Below, piece by piece: positions 44,900 to 57,280 of a stretch of DNA of 64,000 nt. This DNA comes from Euryodendron excelsum (lineage: Eukaryota; Streptophyta; Magnoliopsida; Ericales; Pentaphylacaceae): assembly GCA_033060915.1 (NCBI GenBank), contig CM065377.1, positions 59,920,683 through 59,984,682 of the forward strand, given 5' to 3'. The notes under the pieces were generated by a model. The model did no database searches. It worked only from the letters and a program-made list of their open reading frames with translations, and was not told where the DNA came from. The translations under genes and the position numbers were made by a program. The stretch's first letter is position 1; every line of letters begins with the position of its first letter.

Positions 44900-47800
44900 T
44901 TGATTTGAATAAGGTCTTTTTGAAAGAATTTGAAATCACCATTTAACATAGTTAAAGATGTGCTAGATCACATAAAATTTAGTGTAGTCCAACTACTAAA
45001 CTTAAATTTTTCGAAAATGTTTGGAAAATGTTATCTTAATAGGCCTATGGAAAATAGGATTCTTAGCAACCTTTTAAAAACGTTTTGAAACTCTTTCGAA
45101 AACATGACTTAGTTTTGGTTTTCGAAATAGAAATTTATGGTTTAGGAATTCGTTATGTGTAGGGAAGATATCTTAAGATTATCATCCTACTCCACCCTTT
45201 TGGTACCTACATGTCTATTCATTCTTAATTCACTCACTTGAATCACCAGTTACTTAATATTCTACTCAAAATTTTGAAAAAAGAGTTTGGTCATTAGTGT
45301 TGGAATGAATGATGCATGTATAGTGTTTTGAAGAGAATTTTTTTTTTTTTTTTTGAAAGAGTTAGGAGTTTTTGAAAAGAGATTTGAAACAGAAGTTTTG
45401 ATTAGAGGAAAGTTTCGAAAATGGACATTTGACTTGAAATAAAGGATCTGACCGCACCTATGATAATTACCTACGTATCATTTGGCGAGAATCAGGTCAT
45501 CCATCGTTCGTGAAAGAGGTATAAGTTTTGAAAGTTAGATGGTTTGAAGTATTTTTGAAAAAGTGTCCACTTAGTGGATATGATCATACACATAGGTTTT
45601 CCCAAGTTGCCTGCGTATCTCGTTTGATGAGAATTAGGTCAGTCATAATTTATGCTAGAGCATGACTAGAAAGTGGACGCATGAGTCCTGAAAGGTTTTT
45701 GGAAATAACTCGGAGTTTTAGAATATTTTGAAATCAATTCAAGAGAATTTTGAATATTTTGAAATCAACTCAAGAAAGTTAGGAGGGATTTTAAAAGTAA
45801 CTTAAGGGAGTTCTGAAAAGTTTTTTGAAAACAACTCAAGAGAGTTTTAGGATGCTTTAAATGTAACTAAAGCGAGTTTAAAGTTTTTGAAAAATTTTTA
45901 AAAACTTGACTAGGGATTTTTGAAAATAGAGTTTGGATGCGAGTAAGATGAGAGCTTTGATGAAAATGTTTTGGAAAATATTTTTTGTATACCTTATAAA
46001 AGTTATGTTGAACTATCTCATCATCCTTAAGAGATTAGTTATCACTCAACTGAACTTCTTTAGGGTTATGATTTTTAGAAGGTAATTTGAAAAATGGGGT
46101 AGACACTTTCCTTAGTGTTTTTGAAAAATTTTAGGGTTATGGAATCCTATTTGATATCACACTTTCTTTAAGAAAACATAATCATTGGAAGATTAAGATT
46201 ATCTTAAGAGGATGATTTTTTAAAATCATTTTTGAAAGAAGTTTTTGAAAACAACTTAAGATTTAAAACCCTAGTATGAACCTTGAAGGTTGCATTTGAT
46301 GTATCACTTTCTTTTGGAGACCATGAGAGGGTTAGGATCACCATAAGGTTTTGAATTTTGGGAAAACCTTTTAGAAAGACAAGTTTAAGAGAGCTCTTAA
46401 AAATATTTTGGAGTAAAGTAAAGAAACATTTGAAAAAGTTTTAGAGTTATGGTTTTCAAAAACTTAAGAGAGTTGGATGCTTTTGGAAAACATGCTTTTA
46501 AAAATGGGGGTTTAATTGAAAAGTGATTCAAAATGTCTTGAAATTGGAGCCTTTAAGTTAACTAATCTTGGTTTAAAGTAACTAGAATTAAGATAATCTA
46601 GGGTTAACTAACTAGAGCTAGGATAACCTAGGATAAGGTTGACCTAGAGTTGACTAACTAGGGTTAGGGTAACTTAGGGTTAGACAACTAGGATTTGGTT
46701 GAACCTAGGGCTTGGAAAAGGTGGTTTTGGACTAGGGTTTAAATCTAGTGGTTTGAAAGTGTTGGAAAGGTGGTTTTATGCATGAACTTTGAAAATCACG
46801 ATTTCATATAAAAATCTTATCATTTCATGTGAAAACTTGAAGAGGGTTTCTTAGCTGAGTATGATTTCATGTAGAAAAATTATCATTTCATGTGGAAAGA
46901 TTTTAACAAAGCAACTCAAGAGAGTTGTAAGTTTTGAAAACCACTTTTATAAAACCACTCAAGTAAGCGTAGGGTTTATATGGTGGATATTTGAAAACCA
47001 CTCCAAGAAAGGTTTTTTTAGGACCATTATAACCATTAACTTAAGAGAGTAACAACTTGAAAATCAACATAAATAGGTAGCTTTTTGAAGACTATTTTTA
47101 TGAAAATTCAAGAGAGTATAGATTTTGAAAATCAATATAGATTAGGTAATTTTGAAAAGCATTTTTGTGAAACTCAAGAGAGCATGAATTTGGAAACCTC
47201 TTCTGAAGTGGGTTTTTGGCAAAACCAATTTTAGGGGGACAAAAACCACTCTAGTGAGTAAAGGTCATATGGTGGATTTGAGGAAAATCACTTAAGAGAG
47301 GGCTCCATTAGGACCATTACAACCTCAAAACTCAAGAGAGCAAAATCATTGAAAAATTCATTGAAGGAGAGTTGTTTTGAAAGTTTTGAAAACATTAAAA
47401 ACCTCTCTTAGAAAGTAAGTTTTAGAAAATCATTGTTCTGCAAACTTCAAAGATCAAAATGCAATGATGCAAGGTTGGGACTAGAGTTAGGGAAAGACAT
47501 CCTAAAGTTTGGAAAGCTAGGGTTTTTGGCTTAAATTTCAAAAAACTCCAATTTGAAGAACTTTAGAGGCACTTTTTTAAAATTATTTTGACATGAATTT
47601 TGTAGAACTCTTAAAAATGAAGCTAATGGTAGTTTGAAACTACCACAAACATGAAAACAAAACCATTACAAGCAATACATGAACATAGTAACCATTATGA
47701 TGCAAGGGGGTTATGAATCATAAATGACTCAAGGCTATACCACATTGCAAGGAGCTCTAGGGTCATACTATGGTCAAGTAGGCCTGTGATAGGTCCCCCA

Positions 47801-48260
47801 ATCGATGGTTTTCACAAGTTTTCCTCTAAGCATGGCCTAAGGGCCATATTATTTCAAGCATGCAAGAAGATGAGGGAGTAGATGGGGTTTAAAATAAAAG
47901 AAAAACTCAAGTGAGCTTGGTAAAAGAAGAGAGGAGTGGGGAAAGCATAAATGTAAACAGAGCTTCACCTTTGGCCTTCAATCTTCCTCAATCCACCATG
48001 GTTGAAGAACCTTAAGCTTGGAGAGGCTTGAAGAAGCTTGAAAAGACTTGAACCTTTGGCTTTGGAGACTTGAATAGATTTTGGAGGCTTTGGGACAATT
48101 TTGGCAGATTTTCTCTACTATTTTTTTTTTTGGTCCCTGAAATACACAAGGGGGCCCTGATATTTATTGGCAAACTTTTGAGAACTGGTGTATAGTTAAA
48201 AAATGAACAAGCGCATATGCCAGATTCCTCCACCCACAATATGCCATGTGGCATCCTTGT
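44900..48260 (+). repeat. Degenerate repeat tract, LTR-like
   Basis: More than 3 kb in which TTTTGAAAA and AACTCAAGAGAG (or ACTTAAGAGAG) recur irregularly, at least ten times between 45.7 and 47.4 kb. Two copies of a CTACGTATC...GAATCAGGTC-type block (45460-45510 and 45610-45650) resemble a motif often seen in plant LTRs. No coding frame is supported and no boundaries were found. Confidence 0.45.
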
Positions 48261-48340
48261 ACTATCCTATCTTGGGTTGCAAGCTAAGTTTTTTGATGGT
48301 TTGATCAAAATATGGGCGCGTGTAGCTTGACGCGGCCGTT

Positions 48341-48341
<1 letters not shown>

Positions 48342-48383
<42 letters not shown>
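48342..48383 (+). repeat. (CT)n microsatellite
   Basis: About 21 uninterrupted CT units. Confidence 0.97.
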
Positions 48384-48384
<1 letters not shown>

Positions 48385-49340
48385 CTGTGGGTTGTTGAAG
48401 ACTGAAGAGGGGCCACTTAAATAGGAACATGCGGAAGGAGAGGTAAAATAATTTCGCTGTTTGATTATACTAGAGGGAAAAGCAAGGGAAAATAGAGGAA
48501 AAATCAACGAAGTGGAAAATAAAGGGAAATAATCACTCTTTATCTCTCTATCTTTTCTATTTTCTTTGAATTTTTAAGAGAAAATATTTTTCTTCCACTT
48601 GAGTTTTATCTTTTTACAAAACTAAATATAAAAAAACAAATTTCCTACCATTTCTCTTTCCTTTCTTTTTTTTTTTTTTCTCAAGTTCCAAACAAGTTAT
48701 AAAAGTGTAGATGGTTTCATCCACCATTAAAATGTAATTATATATAAGAGTTTAACTAGGATAGCAATGGACCATGGGAATGAATTTTGATCTCTATCCC
48801 CACCTCCATCCCAGCATGGGAATGAATTTTGATCTCTATCCCCCCCTCCACAGTTACAAGCCTGCCTCCATCTCCACCTCTAGCCCAAACCTAAGATTTT
48901 TTCAAAATTTAATTTGTTTACACTTTTCTAATTTTCTATACATTTATTCCAATATACTTGAGATTCTTCCTATATAGTATGAATATCATAGGGATGAATT
49001 AAAAACTAGAAGGAAAAGATAGGTAAAATCATGCATTGAATTGTATATAATCTGACATTCTAACGAAAAACAGGAAGTGCAAATACATATGGCAGAGCAA
49101 CTGCCAAAGCTTCACTTGAGAATTACAACAACATAATGATTGTACTCTAAAAATGTATAATCAGAGTCCCTAATTGTAAGTTATTGGTAGGAATTATTTA
49201 CACATTATTTTTCATTTTAATATAATTTTGGTATTTCTTTATGTTTTTCGTGTCTTCTATAAATTCACAGTTAAAATTGAATTAAATGGAGCAGGCATGC
49301 ACACGGATCATAATTAATACTGAAAATATATATAAATATA
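48384..49340. other. Gene-poor stretch
   Basis: No gene is supported. It contains a 42-bp tandem pair (listed separately) and a CAAGTTCCAAACAAG motif near 48690 like the ends of the candidate MITE at 52.3 kb. Confidence 0.45.
48773..48856 (+). repeat. 42-bp tandem pair
   Basis: CATGGGAATGAATTTTGATC and the following pyrimidine-rich sequence are repeated once at exactly 42-bp spacing (48773 and 48815). Confidence 0.85.
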
Positions 49341-49499
49341 TGTAGGTGATATTGTTGTGTGTATGTGTTATATGTATATGCATGTGTATGTGTATAGTAA
49401 ATATGATATTATAAGTATATTATATATATATATATATTTGTGTGTGTTTGCATGTGAAAGCAAAGAAAGAAAAAAACAAAAACAAAGAAATATGTGCCG

Positions 49500-50613
49500 A
49501 CAATCAAATGGAGTGAATTGAATGAAATGCAAGTGGATGCATTATGGAATGCAAGTGGATGTATTATAAAATGCATTATGGAATGTAAGTGAATGTATTA
49601 TGAAATGCATTACGGAATGCAAGTTGATGCATGATGCCTATAAAAAGCTTCACTCGGCAAAAGGAAAAAAAAAAAAAAAAAAAGGAGTTTTTGATAAAGA
49701 GTTGGAGAGAAAGCTCTTTCTTTCTCTTTCATTTAGTCAATTAATTTGTTAATAGTTGGTTAGCCAGTTAATATTTTCTTTTGTTATTCTGCTATAATTA
49801 ATCTTTTTATTTATGAAGTTATTTTTTTTCACATCGAGTATTTTTAATATTATGAGTAGCTAGTTTAATTCTTGGAGCCAATTGTGAAGATCATCTAAGA
49901 ATCTTGGAATATCAATGGAGGTAATTGAGTTTTCATTATTTATATTTAAAATCTTTCAATTCTTGGTAATTAAATTCTAAATCTTTGAGAAAACTTAAAT
50001 TCTTGACTAAGTTTGGTAATTTCTATGCACAAATCTTATTTTGGTATAGTTATTGCACAAATCGATGGTATGAATTTATAACTTTAATTTTATTGTTCTA
50101 GATTTAATTATTGTAGAATTTTTGTTCTAAAAGCTAAATCTTCTTAATCAAAGGCTTAAGACGAAGCCAATGATTTGAGTTATAAACCTCCGTTGAAATT
50201 TTGGGTGAATCAAGTGATTAGATCAATTGAATCCAAGACCATTTTATTAAATTCTATTTAAAGTCTAGTTCCATAATCATCAAAACTTCTAAAGCAAAAT
50301 ATTTTTCTTTTGGTTACTATTTTTCTACACCAACTGTCCAGATTTCAACGGTACTATTCTTAGTGGAATTCAAATAGGTTGGCTTAGATTCCAACTGAAG
50401 TCATTACAATACTACGGTATTTAGCATGGCTTAGTCGGTATCTAATCTTTTACCATGTGTGAATTAATCTTTTACTGTGGGTGAATTTTTCTTTTACCGT
50501 GAGTGAATTTTCAGCTTCAATTTTGCATGATTTGTTAACCGTTCCTTGTGGATTCGATCTCGACTTATCGAGTTATTACTGCATCACAATCGCACACTGG
50601 CGAATTTCAATCA
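49500..50613 (+). mobile_element. Candidate Ty3/Gypsy LTR fragment
   Basis: Tandem ATGCATTATGGAATGCAAGT units (49530-49630) precede a TATA-type GCCTATAAAAAGC at about 49638. The right end carries TTCCTTGTGGATTCGATCTC and further text ending GCGAATTTCAATCA, the style of Gypsy LTR ends. CATTA at 49540-49544 and 50614-50618 could be a target duplication, but CATTA also recurs inside the tandem units. No coding content. Confidence 0.4.
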
Positions 50614-50945
50614 CATTATTTATAAGTGACCACATAAAATAAAGAAAAATAAACAATTTGGATGAAATCGACTAGAGAGAAAGATACAAAATAGGTATAA
50701 AGAAAATGAAATTATTGGAAGAGGGTTAATTAAGAGAAAGATAGAATAGAAAAATAAACAAGATAAAGAAAATGAACTTTTTTTTTAGAACTATAGAATA
50801 GATGAAATCGAGTTTATGTCCCATCATCTAAAAGATAAATCTATGCGTAGTTCTTGGAAGAGAGTTAGTTAAGAGAAAGATAGAATAAAACGAACTAGGT
50901 ATAGGCTGAACCCTGTTGAACATGAGTTCTCCGGCGAAGTTCCAG

Positions 50946-50948
<3 letters not shown>

Positions 50949-51017
<69 letters not shown>
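50949..51017 (+). repeat. Compound (GT)n(GA)n microsatellite
   Basis: About 17 GT units (50949-50982) pass directly into about 17 GA units (50983-51017). Confidence 0.97.
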
Positions 51018-51022
<5 letters not shown>

Positions 51023-54000
51023 AGGCGTTGGACCACTGGAGCTAGAGTATTGATTTCTCTAATTCCCTTGGAGGCTTGGATGGTCACCCTAACCCCATAT
51101 GATTGGCTAGTCGTTCAACTTCAACCAGAGAGTAAAAGCTATAAAAAGTGAAAAGTTAAAAACCAACCTATATAAAAAGGGAAATGCTATACATAAACCC
51201 TTTTCTCACCTACTTTCTTATCTATTAGACACAAGTGAATGAGGTCCACATGCATTTATTAATGTAGATTTCACATGCATTGTGTTTGGTGGGTAAGAAA
51301 ATAGATGAGAAAAGGGTTTGTATATAATACTGCTCATATAAAAAGCAAATAAATAATTGTAAAAGCAGCAGAAGTGGGGAGGGAAACTTGGTCCATTCCC
51401 GTCTCCATCCTCGTGTGGATTTTCATTTTAACCTCCATCTTCGTTTTGTATCCTTCATCCCCACCCCAAATGGAGCAGATTCAGTCAAATCTTTACTTTT
51501 TTCGGTCCATAGCCATCCGTAAGTTTGACCCATAGTTGCCGAAAAACTCATTTGGGAAGGGGAAGAGTGTTTTCATGCTTCCAATACCGGTATAAAACTC
51601 GTTTCGAATTTTTGGGTAAACATTTCGAAAATGTGGGGGAAGCTTTTAAGAAACTCTTGGAAAATGATTTGAAAACTCTAAGGAAACGTTTAAGAAACTT
51701 TTGAAATACTTGACGAAAACTCTTTGGAAACTTAGGAGAAATGCTTAGAAAACTTGAAGTATCAATTTTATATATTTTTTGCTTTAAGTTTTAACTAAGT
51801 ATCTATGAAATTATTCATATAGGTTTTTTCTAAGTTTTTCAAAGGTCTCCCTTAAGTATTTTAAACGTCTCCTTTGAGTTTCACGAAAGTTTCTTTTTTC
51901 AATCGTTTCCTGCTTTCCATATCCACCTATATTTTTTGGCGGTGTTTTTCGCTTCCGTTTCTTTTAACATTTTTCGTTTTTCCTTCCTATTTTGGTAACT
52001 ATGGTTTGACTTTAACCGGCCTAAAATAAAGTTTTTCTAATTATATATATATACAAGTTATGTTTGTCCCTATATTTTGTCTCTCATATGCAGCGCTCTA
52101 AATGTTTTGATATTTTTAAAACATCACGCCAAAATGATAATTGATTAAATAACTATTGAATAAATTCACTAATGTATAATAGTAAGATATCATATGTATT
52201 CACTAGTATTCAACTACATAAGGTATCTTAAATTATATTTTGGCTTCTGTCTAATCATGGTAGCACCTTAATTCAATGAAAATAGGTGATTACTGACTCT
52301 AATAGTTTGTTTGGAGCTGGAAAAAGGGAAGAGAAGAAAAAATTACTATTTGCTATCATTTTCATGTTTGGTTTAAAAAAAATAAAAAAATAAAAAAAGA
52401 AGAGAGAAAAAGAGATAGATTGATTTAAAACTTTTCCCTCCTCTTTCTCTTCTATTTTTTTTCTTCATTTTCTCTTTTTTTTTTTCCTTTCCTTTCCCTC
52501 TCCTTCCCTCTCCCAAGTTCCAAACAGGCTGTAATCTAGCTTGCCTAACCTTCGGCATTGATGAGTCACACGTTCACTCGAAACAGTCGCCAAGTATCAT
52601 TCATGGTTGCCCCTGTCATTTCTTTCCCTCAAACCCTTCCAACTAGATAGGCCCATAAGTCACGTCCAAACTTATTGGAATATATTTTGTGCAACATATT
52701 AAGATCTTTCAACTTATAATGACGCAATGGTTTTGTGTATTATTAGTTTTGACTTTTGATAATGTGTTGTAATCTTATACATTGAACAAGAAATTTTCAA
52801 TTCTCGCTAGAAATAAAGTGAAACTAGATCCACTTTTCTACATGTATAATTTGGTTTTCAGTATAAACATGGCTAAAAAAAGCCCCCACTAAATTTTACT
52901 TACGATTTTGATTTGATGTCTTCAACATTTAGAGCTGCCAAATCTTGCATGGGAAAGTTTTGCAAGAGGTTGTAGGGAAAAATGGAAGTTTGATGGCCAG
53001 TACGCATTAAATTGGTTTGGATTTATGGCACTACACGAATTAAATAGGATTCATTTGATGATACCTTTAATTTTGTTTATTCTCTGTTTATATGATTTAT
53101 ATTAGGCAATAAATTCATAAAAGAAGGGTGTCTGACAATAATCTATCAACTATATTCAACTATATTAGTTGTTAATGACATGCAAGTTCTTTATATTTTA
53201 CCAAAGAAGGAAATCTAAAAAAATTGAAATCCAAAAAAAAAAAAAAAAAAATACGAGATGAGTTTGGTGAAAAAGCATAACCAGACTCATAATTAACTGT
53301 AGTCGCTCCCCTTTGAAATTATAAATTTTCTTATAAGCCAATATTTTGGAATTGTACAAATTCCATAAATTGATAATAAAATCCTGCAACTGCAACAATG
53401 CAACCAAATCATGTTGTCATGTCTAAGAGACAACCTAATTCCCCACTTTGGATCACTAGACATGACTATACATCTTGAATGGAAAGCTATGGACTCAAAA
53501 AGAAACAAAACAAATGTCAAGGTAGCTTGAGGCTTATCTGGTAAACAAGTTGTCTCCAATTTGGGGTACTTCTGTAGCTTATTGGAAGCACCATCATTCC
53601 AGCACAATGACATGCCCCAAAAGGACATTGCCAATATTTCTAGAGACAATCCACTGAATACAGTCCATGGGGAACGACAACCGTCCATTTGTGGTTTCAA
53701 GTATCCTATCGTGAACTGTAATTAAGATTAGTCTAAGTAGTAAGTTAGTCAGTTTCAATAATAAGTACGCTCAATCTTAGATGTCAATAACTTTTCACCT
53801 CAATTCTAGCAAACGGTGGTTTTGCAAAACAATCAAGAAAGTAAATTATCACGAGACTGATCTATATCTCTAGAATTGACCTACTTATCACTTGGACTGA
53901 TCTTAGTTACCGTTCAAGGTACAAGACAAAACCACAATTGTACTGCAGAATTTCCACAGGCCATGTTCGACTTTTGAAAAGGCAAACCACACAAGGAAGA

Positions 54001-55510
54001 AATGATGCCAGTAGGATATAAAATCAATGAATGTATTTATAAGAGAAACCCATGCCAGTTCTAAAGTCTCTTTTAGCCTCCATGTTGTAACTCTCCTCTC
54101 CTTCCCTGTCAATTGGAAGAATACTAGACACAAACATGCACACAAACAGGTCCACATCCACATTCGAAGAACACTAGACATTCACACATGCACGAGACAA
54201 ACACTTACATGCATGCACACTAGCTAGAAAGGACACTCTATTCAGAATGTCATATGATCAAAACAAGAATCTCATGTCTACAGGCAATGTGTAAGTGTTT
54301 TTAAAGTTCAAGAAACAATTGAAGGTATTGCACAGGCAGATTTAGCACTTCAGCACCAACTTACATGCATCAGTACTCAAGCTTTAATTATCCCTGCGAT
54401 TGTCACTTACCTGTCATCCCAGAAAAGGTATGAGACAACATTTACTCAACCTATAAAGGTGATTGGTTGTAGATATTTGGTTCATCTTTCAGCCAAGTGC
54501 ATGAAAATGGCTATGGTTATAGACATAGAAATGCAGATTAGTGGCTAAGTAGCTTTTTGCTTGGTACTTGGATGGTGTTATCAAGTGCAGGAGCTTCCTT
54601 TTGGTCAGCCTACTGGGAGTATATTATTCTTCTGTTTACTATGTAAGATGTTGATGTTACAGTAAGTTTAGTTCTCTAGTTTCTATCTTCTGCTCTTTAA
54701 ACTCTCAGTTAGCATACAAACTTCTATGTAAAAAGACAAAAAGGAGTTTTGAATAAGCGAAATTAACATCAACATCCAAAAAAAATACATGGTCCACAAT
54801 TCACTTTCCCATTTCATTTATCTCACATGGGTTGCACCTCTATGAAACATCAAAAATTCATTAATTCTATGTTCAACCCTCTCATTAATTCTATGTTCAA
54901 CACTTTCTAATGCTTGTCCTACTATAAAGATATCCAATTATGGATAGGAAAAATAAACCGTTAGCTGTATTGTCTGCCAAAGTGGTCTCAGTCACTGCCA
55001 TTTTACTGTTTCACAATTCATTTAACCCTCAGAAGAAAAAAAAAACCACAACCAAATTCTTCATATACATCAAACCTATGTTGCCTTATGAACATCAAAA
55101 TATGAAACAACAGGAACCAGGGGAAGTCTCCCAGCATCCAAGAACGTTGATTTTTGGTTGAAAAAGTATAGGAAAAGAAAAATGTGAGGAAAGAGAGAAT
55201 AAAAATACTCTTTTATTTTGTTCTTTTTTTTTATATTTTTTTTTTACCGAAAATTCGAGTTCCAAACGGAGTGTAAAGGATTCCTGAATTCCCAAGAAAA
55301 AATGGAGATGTCAAAATTATTCATATCAAACCTATGTTACCTTATGAACTTTAAAATAGGATGCAAACAGGAACTAGGCAAGAGCATACTCTCACAAGGA
55401 TACACCATCAGTCTTAAACGACCGTGTCATCAACAATAGACTAATAGAGTCCTATTTCAGCTTATCTGATAGAATTTACACGTTTAACAATCCCATAAGA
55501 ATCCCAAAAA
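51018..55510. other. Gene-poor stretch
   Basis: No recognisable gene. The longest frame (135 codons, minus strand, 53293-53700) matches nothing known to me. One candidate MITE is listed separately. Confidence 0.45.
52305..52535. mobile_element. Candidate hAT-like MITE
   Basis: The left end GTTTGTTTGGAGCTGGAAAA and the right end, reverse-complemented, AGCCTGTTTGGAACTTGGGA are imperfect inverted repeats enclosing about 200 bp of A-rich then T-rich sequence. Similar AGTTCCAAAC ends occur near 48690 and 55260. No clean target-site duplication was found. Confidence 0.4.
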
Positions 55511-55800
55511 TTTTTTGATAAGCAATCAAAAATTTAATTAAAAAGAGACGCCAAAAGGGGCGTTACCTCTCTATACAGGATATATACAAAGAAAACTATA
55601 ACCCCTCCCCAAAATTAAAATTTCCTATAAAATATATATATTTATATTGATAAGTAGGTCTTCTATAAAATATATCAACATAAGAATTTCCAACATCCAA
55701 AACTAAAAAAGCGTCAAACAAAATCAATTTAAGCCTATGTATTGGCAAAACATTCTCTTCAAAAGTCCTTCGGTTACACTCCCTCCACAATCATTACATT
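55511..55800 (-). mobile_element. LINE 3' fragment
   Basis: On the minus strand the C-terminal zf-RVT tail is readable (MWRECNRRTFEENVLPIHRL), followed by a 3' end TTTTTGATTGCTTATCAAAA and a short A run. It resembles the 3' end of the LINE at 36.6-39.4 kb, where the related text is VLPVNRLKALLL. The MULE insertion lies just beyond it. Confidence 0.65.
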
Positions 55801-55842
55801 AGGTGCAAAGCTTGCTCCAAGACAATAAGTATCAATTTTCCG

Positions 55843-56090
55843 GTTTTTTTATCAAAATAATTCATATTTTTAAATTTATTCCCAAAATATCAATTTGGCA
55901 AATGTTATTCCCAAAATACCTTAAAACGCAATTTATTATTGCGTTTTTTTTTTAAAAACGCAACTCTAAATTGCGTTTTCTAAAAAAATCAACTTAGGAT
56001 TGCATTTTTCAGAAAAACGCAATAATAAATTGTGTTTTTATGAAAAATGCAATTACAAATTGAGTTTTTCATAAAAAAATATTTATTTAT
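55843..56090. repeat. MULE left terminal inverted repeat
   Basis: The outer 85 bp is simple AT-rich sequence. The inner part is a run of self-complementary units (AAAACGCAAT...ATTGCGTTTT), each able to fold on itself. Confidence 0.85.
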
Positions 56091-56690
56091 TTGTAAATAC
56101 GAAATTACTAAATATAATTTATATATATGTTTATACACTTGCAAAACTAATTTTAAATTATTTTTTACTTTTTAAAAATTATTAAAATCATTGTTAAAAT
56201 AATTTTTCTCATCCATTTATGTCAAATTCATGATAATAATATATTAATTTAAATTAAAATATTTTTAAATTTACTAATTATAAATTATTTACTAATTTTT
56301 ACAAATTTAACATAAATTTATTTCCATTAAGAAAATGTTGTTAATAATTATGAAAATACTAATTTTTAATTTCGTCTTTACAAATTGAGTTTTTAATAAA
56401 AAAATAAATTATCTAATACTTTTTTTTTCTAAATACGAAATTACTAAATGCAATTTATATATGTTTATAAACTTGCAAAACTAATTTTAAATAATTTTTT
56501 ACTTTTTACGAATTGTTAAAATCATTGTTTAAATAATTTTTCTCATCCATTTATGTTAAATTCATGAAAATAATTTACTAATGTAAATTAAAATATTTTT
56601 AATTTTTTCTAATTTTTACAAATTTAACATAAAATTATTTTAACAATTATTTAAACAATTCGTAAATGATTGAAAGAATTCATTCATTAT
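56054..56690 (+). repeat. ~330-bp tandem duplication inside the MULE
   Basis: ACAAATTGAGTTTTT at about 56055 recurs at 56380, and ACGAAATTACTAAAT, GCAAAACTAATTTTAAAT and TTTTTCTCATCCATTTATGT recur in order at offsets of 325-336 bp. Confidence 0.85.
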
Positions 56691-56828
56691 TTTAACAATG
56701 ATTTTCATTGAGAACATGTTTTTAATAATTAATGAAAAATATTAATTTAAAAACATTTATTAAAAACACGTTTGTAGTGGAATGCCATACAACATTCTTA
56801 GCAACTAAAATTCTAACCGTGGCAGACC

Positions 56829-56990
56829 TAAGGCACCAGTGCCTTAACCGGAGCCCTAACCCTAGAACTGGTTGCAAGTTTTATGGACCATGCTCATAAT
56901 AACACAGTGGTTTGCCACCAATGCAAAGCCTAACCCTAATCGTAGCCGTAACCCTAACCCTATCCCTAGGCTAACCTTAATCCTAACCCC
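56829..56990. other. Telomere-like CCCTAAC words and a palindrome
   Basis: TAAGGCACCAGTGCCTTA (56829-56846) is an 8-bp inverted repeat with a 2-bp spacer. Downstream, CCTAACCCT and CCCTAACC words recur irregularly (56851-56990). The plant telomere unit is CCCTAAA, so these are only similar to it. Confidence 0.5.
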
Positions 56991-57280
56991 ATTGGCCCGC
57001 TAGCCTAGCCCAATTTTTAGGTGGCCATTGGCTCGCCTGGCATTTTGGAGAATAAATTTTGGGAATGAAGTTTGCCAATTTGATATTTGGAAAATAAATT
57101 TAAAAATATAACTTACTTTGGTTAAAAAAAACTCATTAATGATCCACTCATACCCAATAATGATCGAAATGATGATAATCGACTCCGTCTAAAAATGGAA
57201 GAATACAATAAATAATGCATGTAAAAAAAAATGATGCCACATATGCGTACAGATAAAAATATCTTTTACAATACAAAAGT

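Noticed and set aside
53293..53700. 135-codon minus-strand frame
   Set aside because: Composition is Cys/Trp/Ser-rich without domain motifs, there are no clear splice signals and the surrounding DNA is transposon-poor AT-rich sequence. Probably chance.
56851..56990. True interstitial telomere array
   Set aside because: Units are irregular and read CCCTAAC, not the plant CCCTAAA, with no run of three perfect units.
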